Numbered from the stretch's first letter, positions 1 through 5,361 are shown. The stretch: DNA of 6,122 nt from Methylomonas sp. (GCA_028688235.1 JAQTYP010000229.1:1-6122); one strand, 5' to 3'. Numbers and translations are program-made. Notes: a model not told the origin generated them from the letters alone.

Positions 1-594
1 GTTAAAAAAAATCCGCCGGAACGACGCATCGTAACGAACAATAATTCCGGGCAGATGTTCGGCCAGCGTGCGAAACGCTTCCGCGCGTTCGAGGATCTCG
101 GCTTCCATTTGCTTGCGCTCGGCAACGGCCTGGATAATAGCCACCAGCATTGGGTCTCCGTCGTCTCCGGCATAACGCTTTTTTTTGATGACTACGTGAT
201 GATTAAGTCCATGCCGGTCGGTGAAAATCACTTCGCTAACCTCTTCCTTGCCGCCATGGAACAACGCCTCGTCTCTTTCCCAAGCTTTATCGGCTTCCGC
301 GTTGGGGAAAAAATCGTGATCCGATTTACCCAGCAAAGCCTCCTGGGGGAGACCTATCAAGCTGCAAAACGCCGCGTTACACAATATCCAGCGATGCTGC
401 CGGTTCTTGACGAACACGGGATCGGCAATCGTATCGATCACGCTACGTAAAAATTGACGCGAACTACTCATAGCCTGTTCGAACCGATCCTTTTCCGGCT
501 CCACCGCGACGCAAAGGGAAGATGCGGGCGAGTCACCATCACGGATTAAATCGCCCGAGTCGGCTGAATTTCCTCTCTTGTCACTATCGACCAT
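1..594 (-). CDS. PAS-domain sensor protein, N-terminal part (3' end beyond window)
   Basis: The frame runs from an ATG at 592-594 to the left edge without a stop, giving 198 codons of a longer protein. An in-frame TAA at 601-603 excludes an upstream start. A modest AGGT lies about 9 nt before the ATG. Residues 1-40 are polar and probably disordered. Residues about 45-155 form a PAS domain: SVIDTIADPVFVKN, then a W..CNAAFCSLIG stretch, GKSDHDFFP at 89-97, and a FTDRHG turn near 124-129. Residues 156-177 look like a helical linker (AERKQMEAEILERAEAF). A second PAS domain starts near 178 (LPGIIVRYDA) and is cut by the edge. Such tandem PAS proteins usually end in a histidine kinase or a GGDEF/EAL output, but neither is visible, so the output is unknown. 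No membrane segment is seen, so a cytoplasmic sensor is likely. M42 is a possible but less likely start. It lies 132 bp downstream of cheD with no obvious terminator between, so it may be co-transcribed. Confidence 0.88.
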   Translation of the reverse strand, partial: MVDSDKRGNSADSGDLIRDGDSPASSLCVAVEPEKDRFEQAMSSSRQFLRSVIDTIADPVFVKNRQHRWILCNAAFCSLIGLPQEALLGKSDHDFFPNAEADKAWERDEALFHGGKEEVSEVIFTDRHGLNHHVVIKKKRYAGDDGDPMLVAIIQAVAERKQMEAEILERAEAFRTLAEHLPGIIVRYDASFRRIFFN

Positions 595-608
595 GACCAG
601 TTACCTAT

Positions 609-713
609 TCAGAATATTGACCCAACAAGACTTATAACGATAGTCGGAAATCGTTTTTCGGCTCCGGCTACCCAACCGTTATTGTTTTCCGTCCAAGCCC
701 GCATGCGTTTCAT
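609..713 (-). CDS. Doubtful 34-codon ORF between cheD and the PAS gene
   Basis: An ATG at 711-713 opens a 34-codon frame ending in TGA at 609-611. It fills most of the cheD-PAS gap, starting 13 nt after the cheD stop and ending 14 nt before the PAS gene ATG. A GGGG-containing purine stretch lies about 10 nt before its ATG. The peptide is basic and polar at the start and ends in a short hydrophobic run (TIVISLVGSIF). I recognise no family. Its size and low complexity make chance the leading explanation; the neat spacing between two genes is the only argument in favour. Confidence 0.15.
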   Translation of the reverse strand: MKRMRAWTENNNGWVAGAEKRFPTIVISLVGSIF

Positions 714-726
714 TTTAAAAACACCC

Positions 727-1236
727 CTATCGACCGGTTAGCCCATCGAATTTAATCCAGGTTTTTCCGTTCGAAACGTCGAAAGTCACGCTACGGTGAC
801 CGACACCGCCCAGATGCTCCGCCTTGATCGAAAAGCCGTATCGCGCCAACAGGTCGCGTCCGGCGTCGATGTTATGATCCGATACGCGAAGCAAATCGCA
901 CCCCGTATGCCCCGGAAACTGGTTGCCGCCGCCGAACATCTTGACTTCGTATTCCCACGGATGACTGCCTGTTCTGGCGAGCTCCCGCATGAACAAGGCC
1001 ATCGCGGCGTCCGCATAACGCCCATCCGACTCGTATCCGTTTTTATCCAAGCCACGCCGCTTCGGCAGCATGTAATGACACATGCCGCCCACCATGAGAA
1101 GTGGATGCCACAAGGTAATCGCCACGCACGAGCCGAGCAAGGTCTTGATCACCGTGGAATGATCCCCGAAATGAAATCCGCCTGGCGGCAAGAAGACTTT
1201 CTTACTTTCCTGGCTCTTAGCTACTTGACTATTCAT
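727..1236 (-). CDS. cheD: CheD, chemoreceptor glutamine deamidase
   Basis: The 169-aa protein has a typical CheD length. CheD hydrolyses the side-chain amide of particular glutamines on MCP signalling helices, making them glutamates that CheR can methylate; in some species it also binds CheC. The catalytic Cys is C37 in LGSCVAITLWHP and the catalytic His is H54 in GGMCHYMLP. Their spacing of 17 residues equals that known for C27/H44 of the Thermotoga maritima enzyme. T32 is a candidate for the third active-site residue. Other family blocks are GRYADAAM (about 72-79), KMFGGGNQF and GGVGHRSVTFD. The ATG overlaps the end of cheR by 8 bp, and an AGGAA at 1245-1249 sits 8 nt upstream, so translation is probably coupled to cheR. 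The product is soluble and cytoplasmic. No key residue appears lost. Confidence 0.96.
   Translation of the reverse strand: MNSQVAKSQESKKVFLPPGGFHFGDHSTVIKTLLGSCVAITLWHPLLMVGGMCHYMLPKRRGLDKNGYESDGRYADAAMALFMRELARTGSHPWEYEVKMFGGGNQFPGHTGCDLLRVSDHNIDAGRDLLARYGFSIKAEHLGGVGHRSVTFDVSNGKTWIKFDGLTGR
1229..1236 (-). other. cheR/cheD 8-bp overlap (translational coupling)
   Basis: The last codons of cheR (GAT GAA TAG) overlap the first codons of cheD (ATG AAT AGT) in another frame. The cheD ribosome binding site lies inside cheR coding sequence. Such an arrangement normally couples translation and fits a fixed ratio of methyltransferase to deamidase. Confidence 0.9.
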
Positions 1237-2080
1237 CTTTGCGCTTCCTGTATATGGACGGCGCGACCGAACTCAGCTCGTGATTCAGGCCGTTGAGCGA
1301 CTCCGAATGGCTGACGAAGAAATAAGCGCCGGGCCGTAAATAACTTTGTATCCGCTCGATCAAACGCTGTTTGGTCGGCATATCGAAATAGATCATGACG
1401 CTGCGTAAAAAAATGACGTCGAAAACCCCAAGATTCGGCAAGGCATCGATCAAGTTGGCGGACAGGAACTGAACGCGACTGCGAATGGCAGGTCCTATCA
1501 GGAAGAAACCATCGTACTCGCCGAAACCTTTCAAACAATATTTCTTCAATAACGGCACCGGCAGCTTGTCGCAAGCGGCAATCGGATACAAACCGGCACG
1601 CGCCGTCTCCAGAACGCGGCTGGAAATATCGGTTCCGATGATCTCCCACAGAGAGGTTTTGGCATGTTCCGCCACCGTCATCGCCAAACTGTAGGCCTCT
1701 TCGCCGCTGGAACTGGCGGCGCTCCAGATCCTCAGGGGCTGTCCGGCGGGCATCGCCGTCAATAGGTGTTTGACCAGAAAATCGAAGTGCTGGGGTTCCC
1801 TGAAAAAATAAGTCTCGTTGGTCGTGAGCAAATCGATGGCCATTCGGGTTTCCTGTTCGAAACCCGGCTTTCCGAACAGGCGAAAATATTCGGCGTAAGA
1901 CGAAAAGCCGTGATGGCGCAAACGTTTTTCCAGGCGCCCGCAGACGAGAGCCTGCTTGCTGTCGTTCAATACGATACCGACATGGCTATAAAGGTAATCC
2001 CTGATCCAGTTGAACTCGTGTTTATGCAAAATCGGCGAACGCCGAATATCCGCCTTGCAGTGTTGTTCTATGACAGCCAT
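1229..2080 (-). CDS. cheR: CheR, MCP glutamate O-methyltransferase
   Basis: The 283-aa protein has the usual CheR length. CheR transfers methyl groups from S-adenosylmethionine to glutamates on MCP signalling helices, driving adaptation. Residues about 15-80 form the all-helical N-terminal domain (FNWIRDYLYSHVGIVL, then GRLEKRLR). The family signature TTNETYFFREPQHF is at 86-99. The SAM-binding fold follows, with IWSAASSSGEEAYSLAM at 118-134, GTDIS at 149-153 and the acidic D151. An N in the SANL block is at 209. IFLRSVMIYFD at 223-233 is the usual RNVxIYFD block with Ser in place of Asn. SHSESL at 257-262 is near the end. The ATG is set by AAGGAG at 2089-2094, 8 nt upstream. The stop codon overlaps cheD. 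The 481-bp repeat-rich gap upstream separates it from cheW, so cheR-cheD may have its own promoter. No TPR or other fused domain is present. Confidence 0.96.
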   Translation of the reverse strand: MAVIEQHCKADIRRSPILHKHEFNWIRDYLYSHVGIVLNDSKQALVCGRLEKRLRHHGFSSYAEYFRLFGKPGFEQETRMAIDLLTTNETYFFREPQHFDFLVKHLLTAMPAGQPLRIWSAASSSGEEAYSLAMTVAEHAKTSLWEIIGTDISSRVLETARAGLYPIAACDKLPVPLLKKYCLKGFGEYDGFFLIGPAIRSRVQFLSANLIDALPNLGVFDVIFLRSVMIYFDMPTKQRLIERIQSYLRPGAYFFVSHSESLNGLNHELSSVAPSIYRKRKDE

Positions 2081-2111
2081 GAAGATATCTCCTTACGCTT
2101 TACGTGACTAG

Positions 2112-2146
2112 CCGATTATCGGTTTACCTTAGGATTCCATTCCTAA
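2112..2146. promoter_or_regulatory. Two small palindromes upstream of cheR, one holding a FliA-like -10 box
   Basis: Two perfect dyads lie 32-66 bp before the cheR ATG. At 2112-2122 is CCGATTATCGG, arms of 5 bp around one central base. At 2129-2146 is TTAGGA-TTCCAT-TCCTAA, arms of 6 bp. Read on the minus strand, the first contains ACCGATAA (2123-2116), matching 7 of 8 bases of the FliA (sigma-28) -10 consensus GCCGATAA. No TAAAGTTT-like -35 element is present at the expected distance, so a promoter is only suggested. The dyads could instead be an operator or leader hairpins. Confidence 0.3.
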
Positions 2147-2164
2147 TAACTTCCTTATTGATAT

Positions 2165-2195
2165 CCCTCACCCCACCCTCTGGCTAAAGAGGGTG
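2165..2195. repeat. CCCTCACCCC-type intergenic hairpin repeat
   Basis: CCCTCACCCCA is followed by a perfect 8-bp inverted repeat, CACCCTCT (2174-2181) and AGAGGGTG (2188-2195), around the loop GGCTAA. This looks like a dispersed intergenic repeat in which CCCTCACCCC precedes a CCCTCT hairpin. I recognise the type from memory and have not searched for it. Its right end overlaps the left tip of the inverted-repeat element at 2194. Confidence 0.55.
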
Positions 2196-2208
2196 TCGTA
2201 AAAGGTAG

Positions 2209-2235
2209 GTTGGGCTGAATGCAATGAAGCCCAAC
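2209..2235. repeat. GTTGGGCT..AGCCCAAC hairpin repeat
   Basis: Perfect 8-bp arms, GTTGGGCT (2209-2216) and AGCCCAAC (2228-2235), flank an 11-nt loop. With the GTAG just before it, it matches in form the GTAGGTCGGGTTA..TAACCCGAC hairpin at 5445-5479, so both appear to belong to one dispersed repeat family in this genome. Confidence 0.6.
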
Positions 2236-2281
2236 ATTCTGCTTTTTTTGGGCTTCGCTCCGCTCGGCTTCTCGTTTAAAA

Positions 2282-2318
2282 CGGGACACAGAGGGAGGCT
2301 TAACCTCTGACTGTCCCG
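2282..2318. repeat. Imperfect long hairpin inside the element
   Basis: CGGGACA (2282-2288) pairs with TGTCCCG (2312-2318), and CAGAGG (2289-2294) pairs with CCTCTG (2304-2309). A two-base bulge lies at 2310-2311 and a 9-nt loop closes the stem. This gives 13 base pairs with one bulge. Confidence 0.55.
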
Positions 2319-2326
2319 GCTTAAAT
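2312..2326. repeat. 15-bp direct repeat, copy 1
   Basis: TGTCCCGGCTTAAAT here is repeated exactly at 2537-2551. In both copies a GGAAGCCC/GGAAAGCCC segment follows, so similarity extends past the exact core and GGCTT..AAGCC can form a short hairpin in each. Confidence 0.75.
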
Positions 2327-2417
2327 CGGAAGCCCTCCGCTCTGCCCAACCTACATTTTGGTTTTTACGACAACATCCTAAATGAACAGAATACGGAAGT
2401 TATTTTGGGCGAAATCC

Positions 2418-2498
2418 TTAGTCCGGCTGATCGAGACGACGCAGGTTTTCCGCCATGGCCGCCATTTCCGCCAGACGCCTTTCTTGATCGTTCGAAGG
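2418..2498 (-). pseudogene. Possible relic of a gene 3' end (26 codons to TAA)
   Basis: On the minus strand a 26-codon frame runs from just after a TAG (2499-2501) to a TAA at 2418-2420. It contains QERRLAEMAAMAENLRRLD, a strongly helix-forming, charged, coding-like stretch with G/C-rich third positions like the neighbouring genes. There is no start codon with a ribosome binding site; the first ATG in frame would give only about 15 residues. It may be the surviving C-terminal tail of a gene once located between cheW and cheR, or chance. I cannot assign a family. Confidence 0.25.
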
Positions 2499-2513
2499 CT
2501 ATCGATTAAAGCA

Positions 2514-2541
2514 GGACAAAACCACATCCTATATTTTGTCC
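2514..2541 (-). terminator. Hairpin just after cheW (weak terminator candidate)
   Basis: GGACAAAA (2514-2521) and TTTTGTCC (2534-2541) are perfect 8-bp arms around a 12-nt loop, starting 20 nt past the cheW stop on the transcript. The stem is A/T-rich in its inner half, and no T-run of useful length follows on the minus strand. It may be a processing or stability hairpin rather than a true rho-independent terminator. Confidence 0.3.
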
Positions 2542-2551
2542 CGGCTTAAAT
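2537..2551. repeat. 15-bp direct repeat, copy 2
   Basis: This is an exact second copy of the core at 2312-2326. It ends 10 bp short of the cheW stop codon, so repeat sequence abuts the 3' end of cheW. Confidence 0.75.
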
Positions 2552-2561
2552 GGAAAGCCCC

Positions 2562-3143
2562 CTATCGCTGCATTCCAGCTTGATCGGCCGCTTGCTCCAA
2601 ACCCAAGCTGACCGGCTCGCCGATTCGACTCAACGCCATCATCTCGTCGGTCGACAGGACGCGGTTCACGTTGAGCAGAATGATGAAATGATCGCCCTTT
2701 TTTGCCATGCCGCTGATAAAGTCCGGATGGATGCCGGCGCCGAAGCTCGGAGGCGGCTCTATATCTTGCTGCCCGATGTCGACGACTTCGTTGACCGCGT
2801 CGACGATGATCCCGATAACCTCACAGGCTTCGTCGCACTCATGGCCCTCCGTTTCGACGATGACGATGCAGGTTCTTTTGGCGATTTGGGTTGAACCCTT
2901 ACCGAAACGAGCGGACAAATCGATCACGGGCACCACGCTGCCCCGTAAATTGATGACCCCGCGAACGAAATTCGGCATCATCGGTACCTCGGTCAGATGG
3001 CCGTAATCGATGATCTCCTTGATGTTCAATATGCCCAGCGCGAAAACCTCGCCTCCGAGGACGAAGGTCAGATATTGCCCTGCCCCGGCCATTTGATGCG
3101 TTATTGTCATTTGCCCGGGATTTGCTATTGCCATGGCTGTCAT
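2562..3143 (-). CDS. cheW: CheW, chemotaxis coupling protein
   Basis: The 193-aa CheW-domain adaptor links MCP signalling tips to the CheA kinase in cytoplasmic receptor arrays. The domain starts near residue 23 (QYLTFVLGGEVFALGILNI). Its hallmark block is at 58-81 (NFVRGVINLRGSVVPVIDL, then SARFG). The second half has TCIVIVETEG, VIGIIVDAVNEVVDI at about 109-123 and FIILLNVNRVLS at 153-164. It is somewhat longer than the common 150-170 aa because of a 20-residue N-terminal lead and a C-terminal tail of about 25 residues (GEPVSLGLEQAADQAG) that is not part of the conserved fold. No receiver domain follows, so it is CheW, not CheV. The ATG is set by a perfect AGGAGG at 3149-3154, 5 nt upstream. 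It lies 70 bp after the MCP, a likely partner, with a hairpin and T-runs between them. Confidence 0.95.
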   Translation of the reverse strand: MTAMAIANPGQMTITHQMAGAGQYLTFVLGGEVFALGILNIKEIIDYGHLTEVPMMPNFVRGVINLRGSVVPVIDLSARFGKGSTQIAKRTCIVIVETEGHECDEACEVIGIIVDAVNEVVDIGQQDIEPPPSFGAGIHPDFISGMAKKGDHFIILLNVNRVLSTDEMMALSRIGEPVSLGLEQAADQAGMQR

Positions 3144-3154
3144 GGTTGCCTCCT

Positions 3155-3200
3155 AAAAAAGTCGAAAAAATTCGTTTGCCGTGCCCGCAACGGCCACGGC
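3155..3200 (-). terminator. Hairpin plus T-runs between mcp and cheW (terminator or attenuator)
   Basis: On the minus strand GCCGTG (3200-3195) pairs with CACGGC (3183-3178). An inner CCG/CGG pairs around a TTG loop, giving 9 G/C-rich pairs with one mismatch. Two runs of six T follow, at 3170-3165 and 3160-3155, separated by a few bases. The first T-run starts 7 nt after the stem, further than in a canonical intrinsic terminator, so partial termination or transcript stabilisation is more likely than a full stop. The hairpin begins 13 nt after the MCP stop codon. Confidence 0.5.
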
Positions 3201-3213
3201 GATTATCTGCGCC

Positions 3214-5322
3214 TCATGCGGCCGCTCGCCTTCCGATGGCCCTGCCTTGGCCTTCGAGCCTGAAAAAGCCCATCAAGGACTGCATCTGTTCGGTCTGTAC
3301 TGTCATTTCCTCGGCGGTGGCCGCCAATTCTTCGCTGGCCGAGGCATTTTGCTGGGTGATCTGACTCATCTGGCCCATCGCCACGTTGATCTGGCCGACA
3401 CCCGATGCCTGTTCGTTGGAGGCCGCCGCGATTTCCTGCACCAGATTGGAAGTTTTGGCGATGCTGGGCACGATCCGGTCCAGCAGATCGCCGGCCAATT
3501 CGGCGGTTTCGACGCTGCTTTCGGCGAGATGGCCGATTTCCTGAGCCGCGATTTGACTGCGCTCGGCAAGTTTGCGCACCTCGGCCGCCACCACCGCGAA
3601 ACCCTTACCGTGCTCGCCGGCCCTAGCCGCCTCGATCGCGGCATTCAAAGCCAGCATGTTGGTCTGATAGGCGATGTCGTCTATGATGCCTATCTTGCCG
3701 GCAATGGCCTTCATCGCATCCACGGTCTGCTTGACCGCCCTGCCGCCTTCCCCCGCCTCCTTGCTGGCATTGGCCGCCATGCCGTCCGTGACCTTGGCGT
3801 TTTCGCTGTTCTGGTTGATGCTGGCCGCCATTTGCTCGATGCCGGAGGTTGTCTCCTCGACGCCGGCGGCTTGCTGACTGGCGGCCTGGGACAAGGTCTG
3901 CGAGGTGGCGCTCACTTGCTGCGCGGCATGGCCCAGCTGATCCGCTCTAGTCCCGACTTCGGCGATGATTTGCGACAGTTTGCCGACGGTATTGTTGACC
4001 GTGTCCTTGAAGTCGCCCAACTGACCCGAGTAGCTGCCTCGAACTTGCCGGGTCAAATCGCCTTGTTCCACGGCCCCCATGACTTTTATCACCTCGTTGA
4101 TCGGCAGCACGATGCCGTCGAGAATCCGGTTGATACCTTCGACCATTTTCCGGTAATCGCCACGGTGTTGCGCCGCGTCCCCACGAACGTCCAGGCGCCC
4201 CTCGCCGACCGAGGCGATCAAACGATCGGTATCGGCGAGCACGGCCTTGATATTGGCGCGCACTTGGTCCACGGTCTCGTTGATGAAGGCTTTTTTGCCC
4301 GGCAGGCGTTCGAGGTCGGCATCGAAATCGCCTTCGCCAAAGGCCTTGAACACCGCCATGGCTTTTTTCTTGACGGCGATATGCGCGCCGACCATATCGT
4401 TGACCTCGCGCGCCACGTCGCGAAAACTGCCGGCGAATTTTTCGCTGTCCACCCGCGCGTCGATATCGCCCTTTTCGTGCTCCCGGCTCATGCGTTCCAT
4501 GTCGGTCAGCAGCATCTTGATGGTGTCGCTCAACTGCTTCAGCTCCGCCATCAGACTGGAACTGTCACCGCTCTTCAATGCGATCTCGCCGCTAAAATCG
4601 CCGGCCGCGATCCGATTGGCGGCGGCAACGACATCCACCGGCTCGGCGCCCAAGCGGTTCAAGATACAACGCGCCAAACGCCAAGCCAGGAAAAGGCTCA
4701 AGGCCACCGCCGCGGCGATGCCCGCTACCATGCCGTTGCGCAATTGAATGCCCTGGCGTTCGGCGGCGGCATTATCGGCCCGGGCCATCTCCAAGGTTTG
4801 CGTCAATAAGGCTTCGCCGGTTTCGCGCAATTTCTTGAATTCGAGATTGACCTGGGTCAACAGGATTTCATGACCATTGTCGTATTCGCCGGCCTTGATC
4901 GCCTCCCATGCCGGATTGCTGCCGTTCTTGCGGTAAGTCTCGCGGGCCTCCAGATAACGCTCCAGCTGTTGCCTTTCTTCAGGTCCTATGGGGAGTTTAT
5001 GGTATTCCTCCATTAGGTCTTTCATTTCCTTGCGATTGGCCTCCATCGCATCGATATGCACGTTCAACGGGTGATCGTGCAGCTTGGCATGCGGCGACGC
5101 GGGATCGTGCTGCAGCGCCAACAGGATATTGGTTCGATTGTCGCTATTGAGCTGCAACATTCTCGCCAGTATCCGGCTAGGCTCGGTCCGCCCGTGATAA
5201 GCGAAATCCAAAGCCTCGACCGTGCGGATTACGCCCTGGATTCCGGCGACGCCGATGGCTATCGACAGCAACGTCATGACGCCTACGACAATGGCCAAAC
5301 TACCTTTTATTGTTATTTTCAT
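3214..5322 (-). CDS. Methyl-accepting chemotaxis protein with poly-HAMP array
   Basis: This is a complete 702-aa transmembrane chemoreceptor. Residues 8-28 form membrane helix 1. About 29-195 is a periplasmic, mostly helical sensor of the Tar-like/four-helix-bundle type, with five His between 72 and 89. Residues 197-217 form membrane helix 2. About 220-445 holds a chain of HAMP-like units marked by GDF (241), GDI (285), GDF (331), GRL (375) and GDL (421). The signalling hairpin follows, with its tip near 545-590 (AYQTNMLALNAAIEAARAG). Two perfect matches to the MCP methylation consensus are E489/E490 in AAGVEETTSG and E664/E665 in ASASEELAAT, likely CheR substrates. There is no NWETF-like CheR-docking pentapeptide; the tail is AIGRRAAA. 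The start is the ATG at 5320-5322, because the TTG 15 nt upstream overlaps the ribosome binding site. Its ligand is unknown. Confidence 0.95.
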   Translation of the reverse strand: MKITIKGSLAIVVGVMTLLSIAIGVAGIQGVIRTVEALDFAYHGRTEPSRILARMLQLNSDNRTNILLALQHDPASPHAKLHDHPLNVHIDAMEANRKEMKDLMEEYHKLPIGPEERQQLERYLEARETYRKNGSNPAWEAIKAGEYDNGHEILLTQVNLEFKKLRETGEALLTQTLEMARADNAAAERQGIQLRNGMVAGIAAAVALSLFLAWRLARCILNRLGAEPVDVVAAANRIAAGDFSGEIALKSGDSSSLMAELKQLSDTIKMLLTDMERMSREHEKGDIDARVDSEKFAGSFRDVAREVNDMVGAHIAVKKKAMAVFKAFGEGDFDADLERLPGKKAFINETVDQVRANIKAVLADTDRLIASVGEGRLDVRGDAAQHRGDYRKMVEGINRILDGIVLPINEVIKVMGAVEQGDLTRQVRGSYSGQLGDFKDTVNNTVGKLSQIIAEVGTRADQLGHAAQQVSATSQTLSQAASQQAAGVEETTSGIEQMAASINQNSENAKVTDGMAANASKEAGEGGRAVKQTVDAMKAIAGKIGIIDDIAYQTNMLALNAAIEAARAGEHGKGFAVVAAEVRKLAERSQIAAQEIGHLAESSVETAELAGDLLDRIVPSIAKTSNLVQEIAAASNEQASGVGQINVAMGQMSQITQQNASASEELAATAEEMTVQTEQMQSLMGFFRLEGQGRAIGRRAAA

Positions 5323-5330
5323 AGCGCTTA

Positions 5331-5335
5331 TCTCC
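5331..5335 (-). promoter_or_regulatory. Ribosome binding site deciding the MCP start
   Basis: GGAGA on the minus strand lies 8 nt before the ATG at 5320-5322. A longer reading from the TTG at 5335-5337 would put this site inside the coding sequence and leave that TTG without a ribosome binding site, so the ATG start is preferred. Confidence 0.8.
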
Positions 5336-5361
5336 AAGTATGCGATTTATAATTTTCATCG

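Larger units (their letters stand above)
2194..2372. mobile_element. MITE-like 179-bp inverted-repeat element
   Basis: The stretch is bounded by a perfect 10-bp terminal inverted repeat, TGTCGTAAAA at 2194-2203 and its complement at 2363-2372. A second, inner 11-bp inverted repeat follows, GTAGGTTGGGC at 2205-2215 and its complement at 2344-2354. Inside are further hairpins at 2209-2235 and 2282-2318. No transposase or convincing gene fits inside. A 64-codon minus-strand frame (2155-2349) runs through it, but its composition reflects the repeat. Size, nested inverted repeats and lack of coding fit a non-autonomous miniature element or a composite of palindromic repeats. I see no clear target-site duplication, so transposition is unproven. 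Confidence 0.55.
2081..2561. other. 481-bp gene-free, repeat-rich gap between cheW and cheR
   Basis: From right to left this gap holds a direct-repeat copy and hairpin next to cheW, the possible gene-tail relic, about 45 bp without recognisable content (2373-2417), the MITE-like element, the CCCTCACCCC-type hairpin, the palindrome pair and the cheR ribosome binding site. It is the only long gap in an otherwise compact cluster, which suggests insertion and decay between cheW and cheR. Confidence 0.7.

Noticed and set aside
55..450. 131-codon plus-strand open frame at the left end
   Set aside because: The minus strand here encodes a clear PAS domain that continues past the window edge; the plus-strand frame is its shadow and matches no family.
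595..726. Promoter for the PAS gene
   Set aside because: A TATAAG occurs on the minus strand but no matching -35 element stands at a suitable distance, so I do not call it.
796..1296. 166-codon plus-strand frame opposite cheD
   Set aside because: It is antisense to cheD, which carries intact catalytic motifs; no ribosome binding site or family resemblance was seen.
2155..2349. 64-codon minus-strand frame (starts MGRAEGF, ends ARGWGEGYQ)
   Set aside because: It runs through the inverted-repeat element and the CCCTCACCCC-type hairpin. Its sequence is explained by those repeats, as in repeat-derived hypothetical proteins.
3181..4809. 542-codon plus-strand open frame opposite the MCP gene
   Set aside because: It is fully antisense to a well-supported MCP. 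Its Gly-, Asp- and His-rich composition is what results when the complement of helical, Ala/Glu-rich codons is read, and it shows no recognisable domain.
5323..5337. TTG start that would add five residues to the MCP
   Set aside because: The GGAGA ribosome binding site lies within those codons and is ideally placed for the ATG at 5320-5322, which also gives a normal K-rich lead into membrane helix 1.
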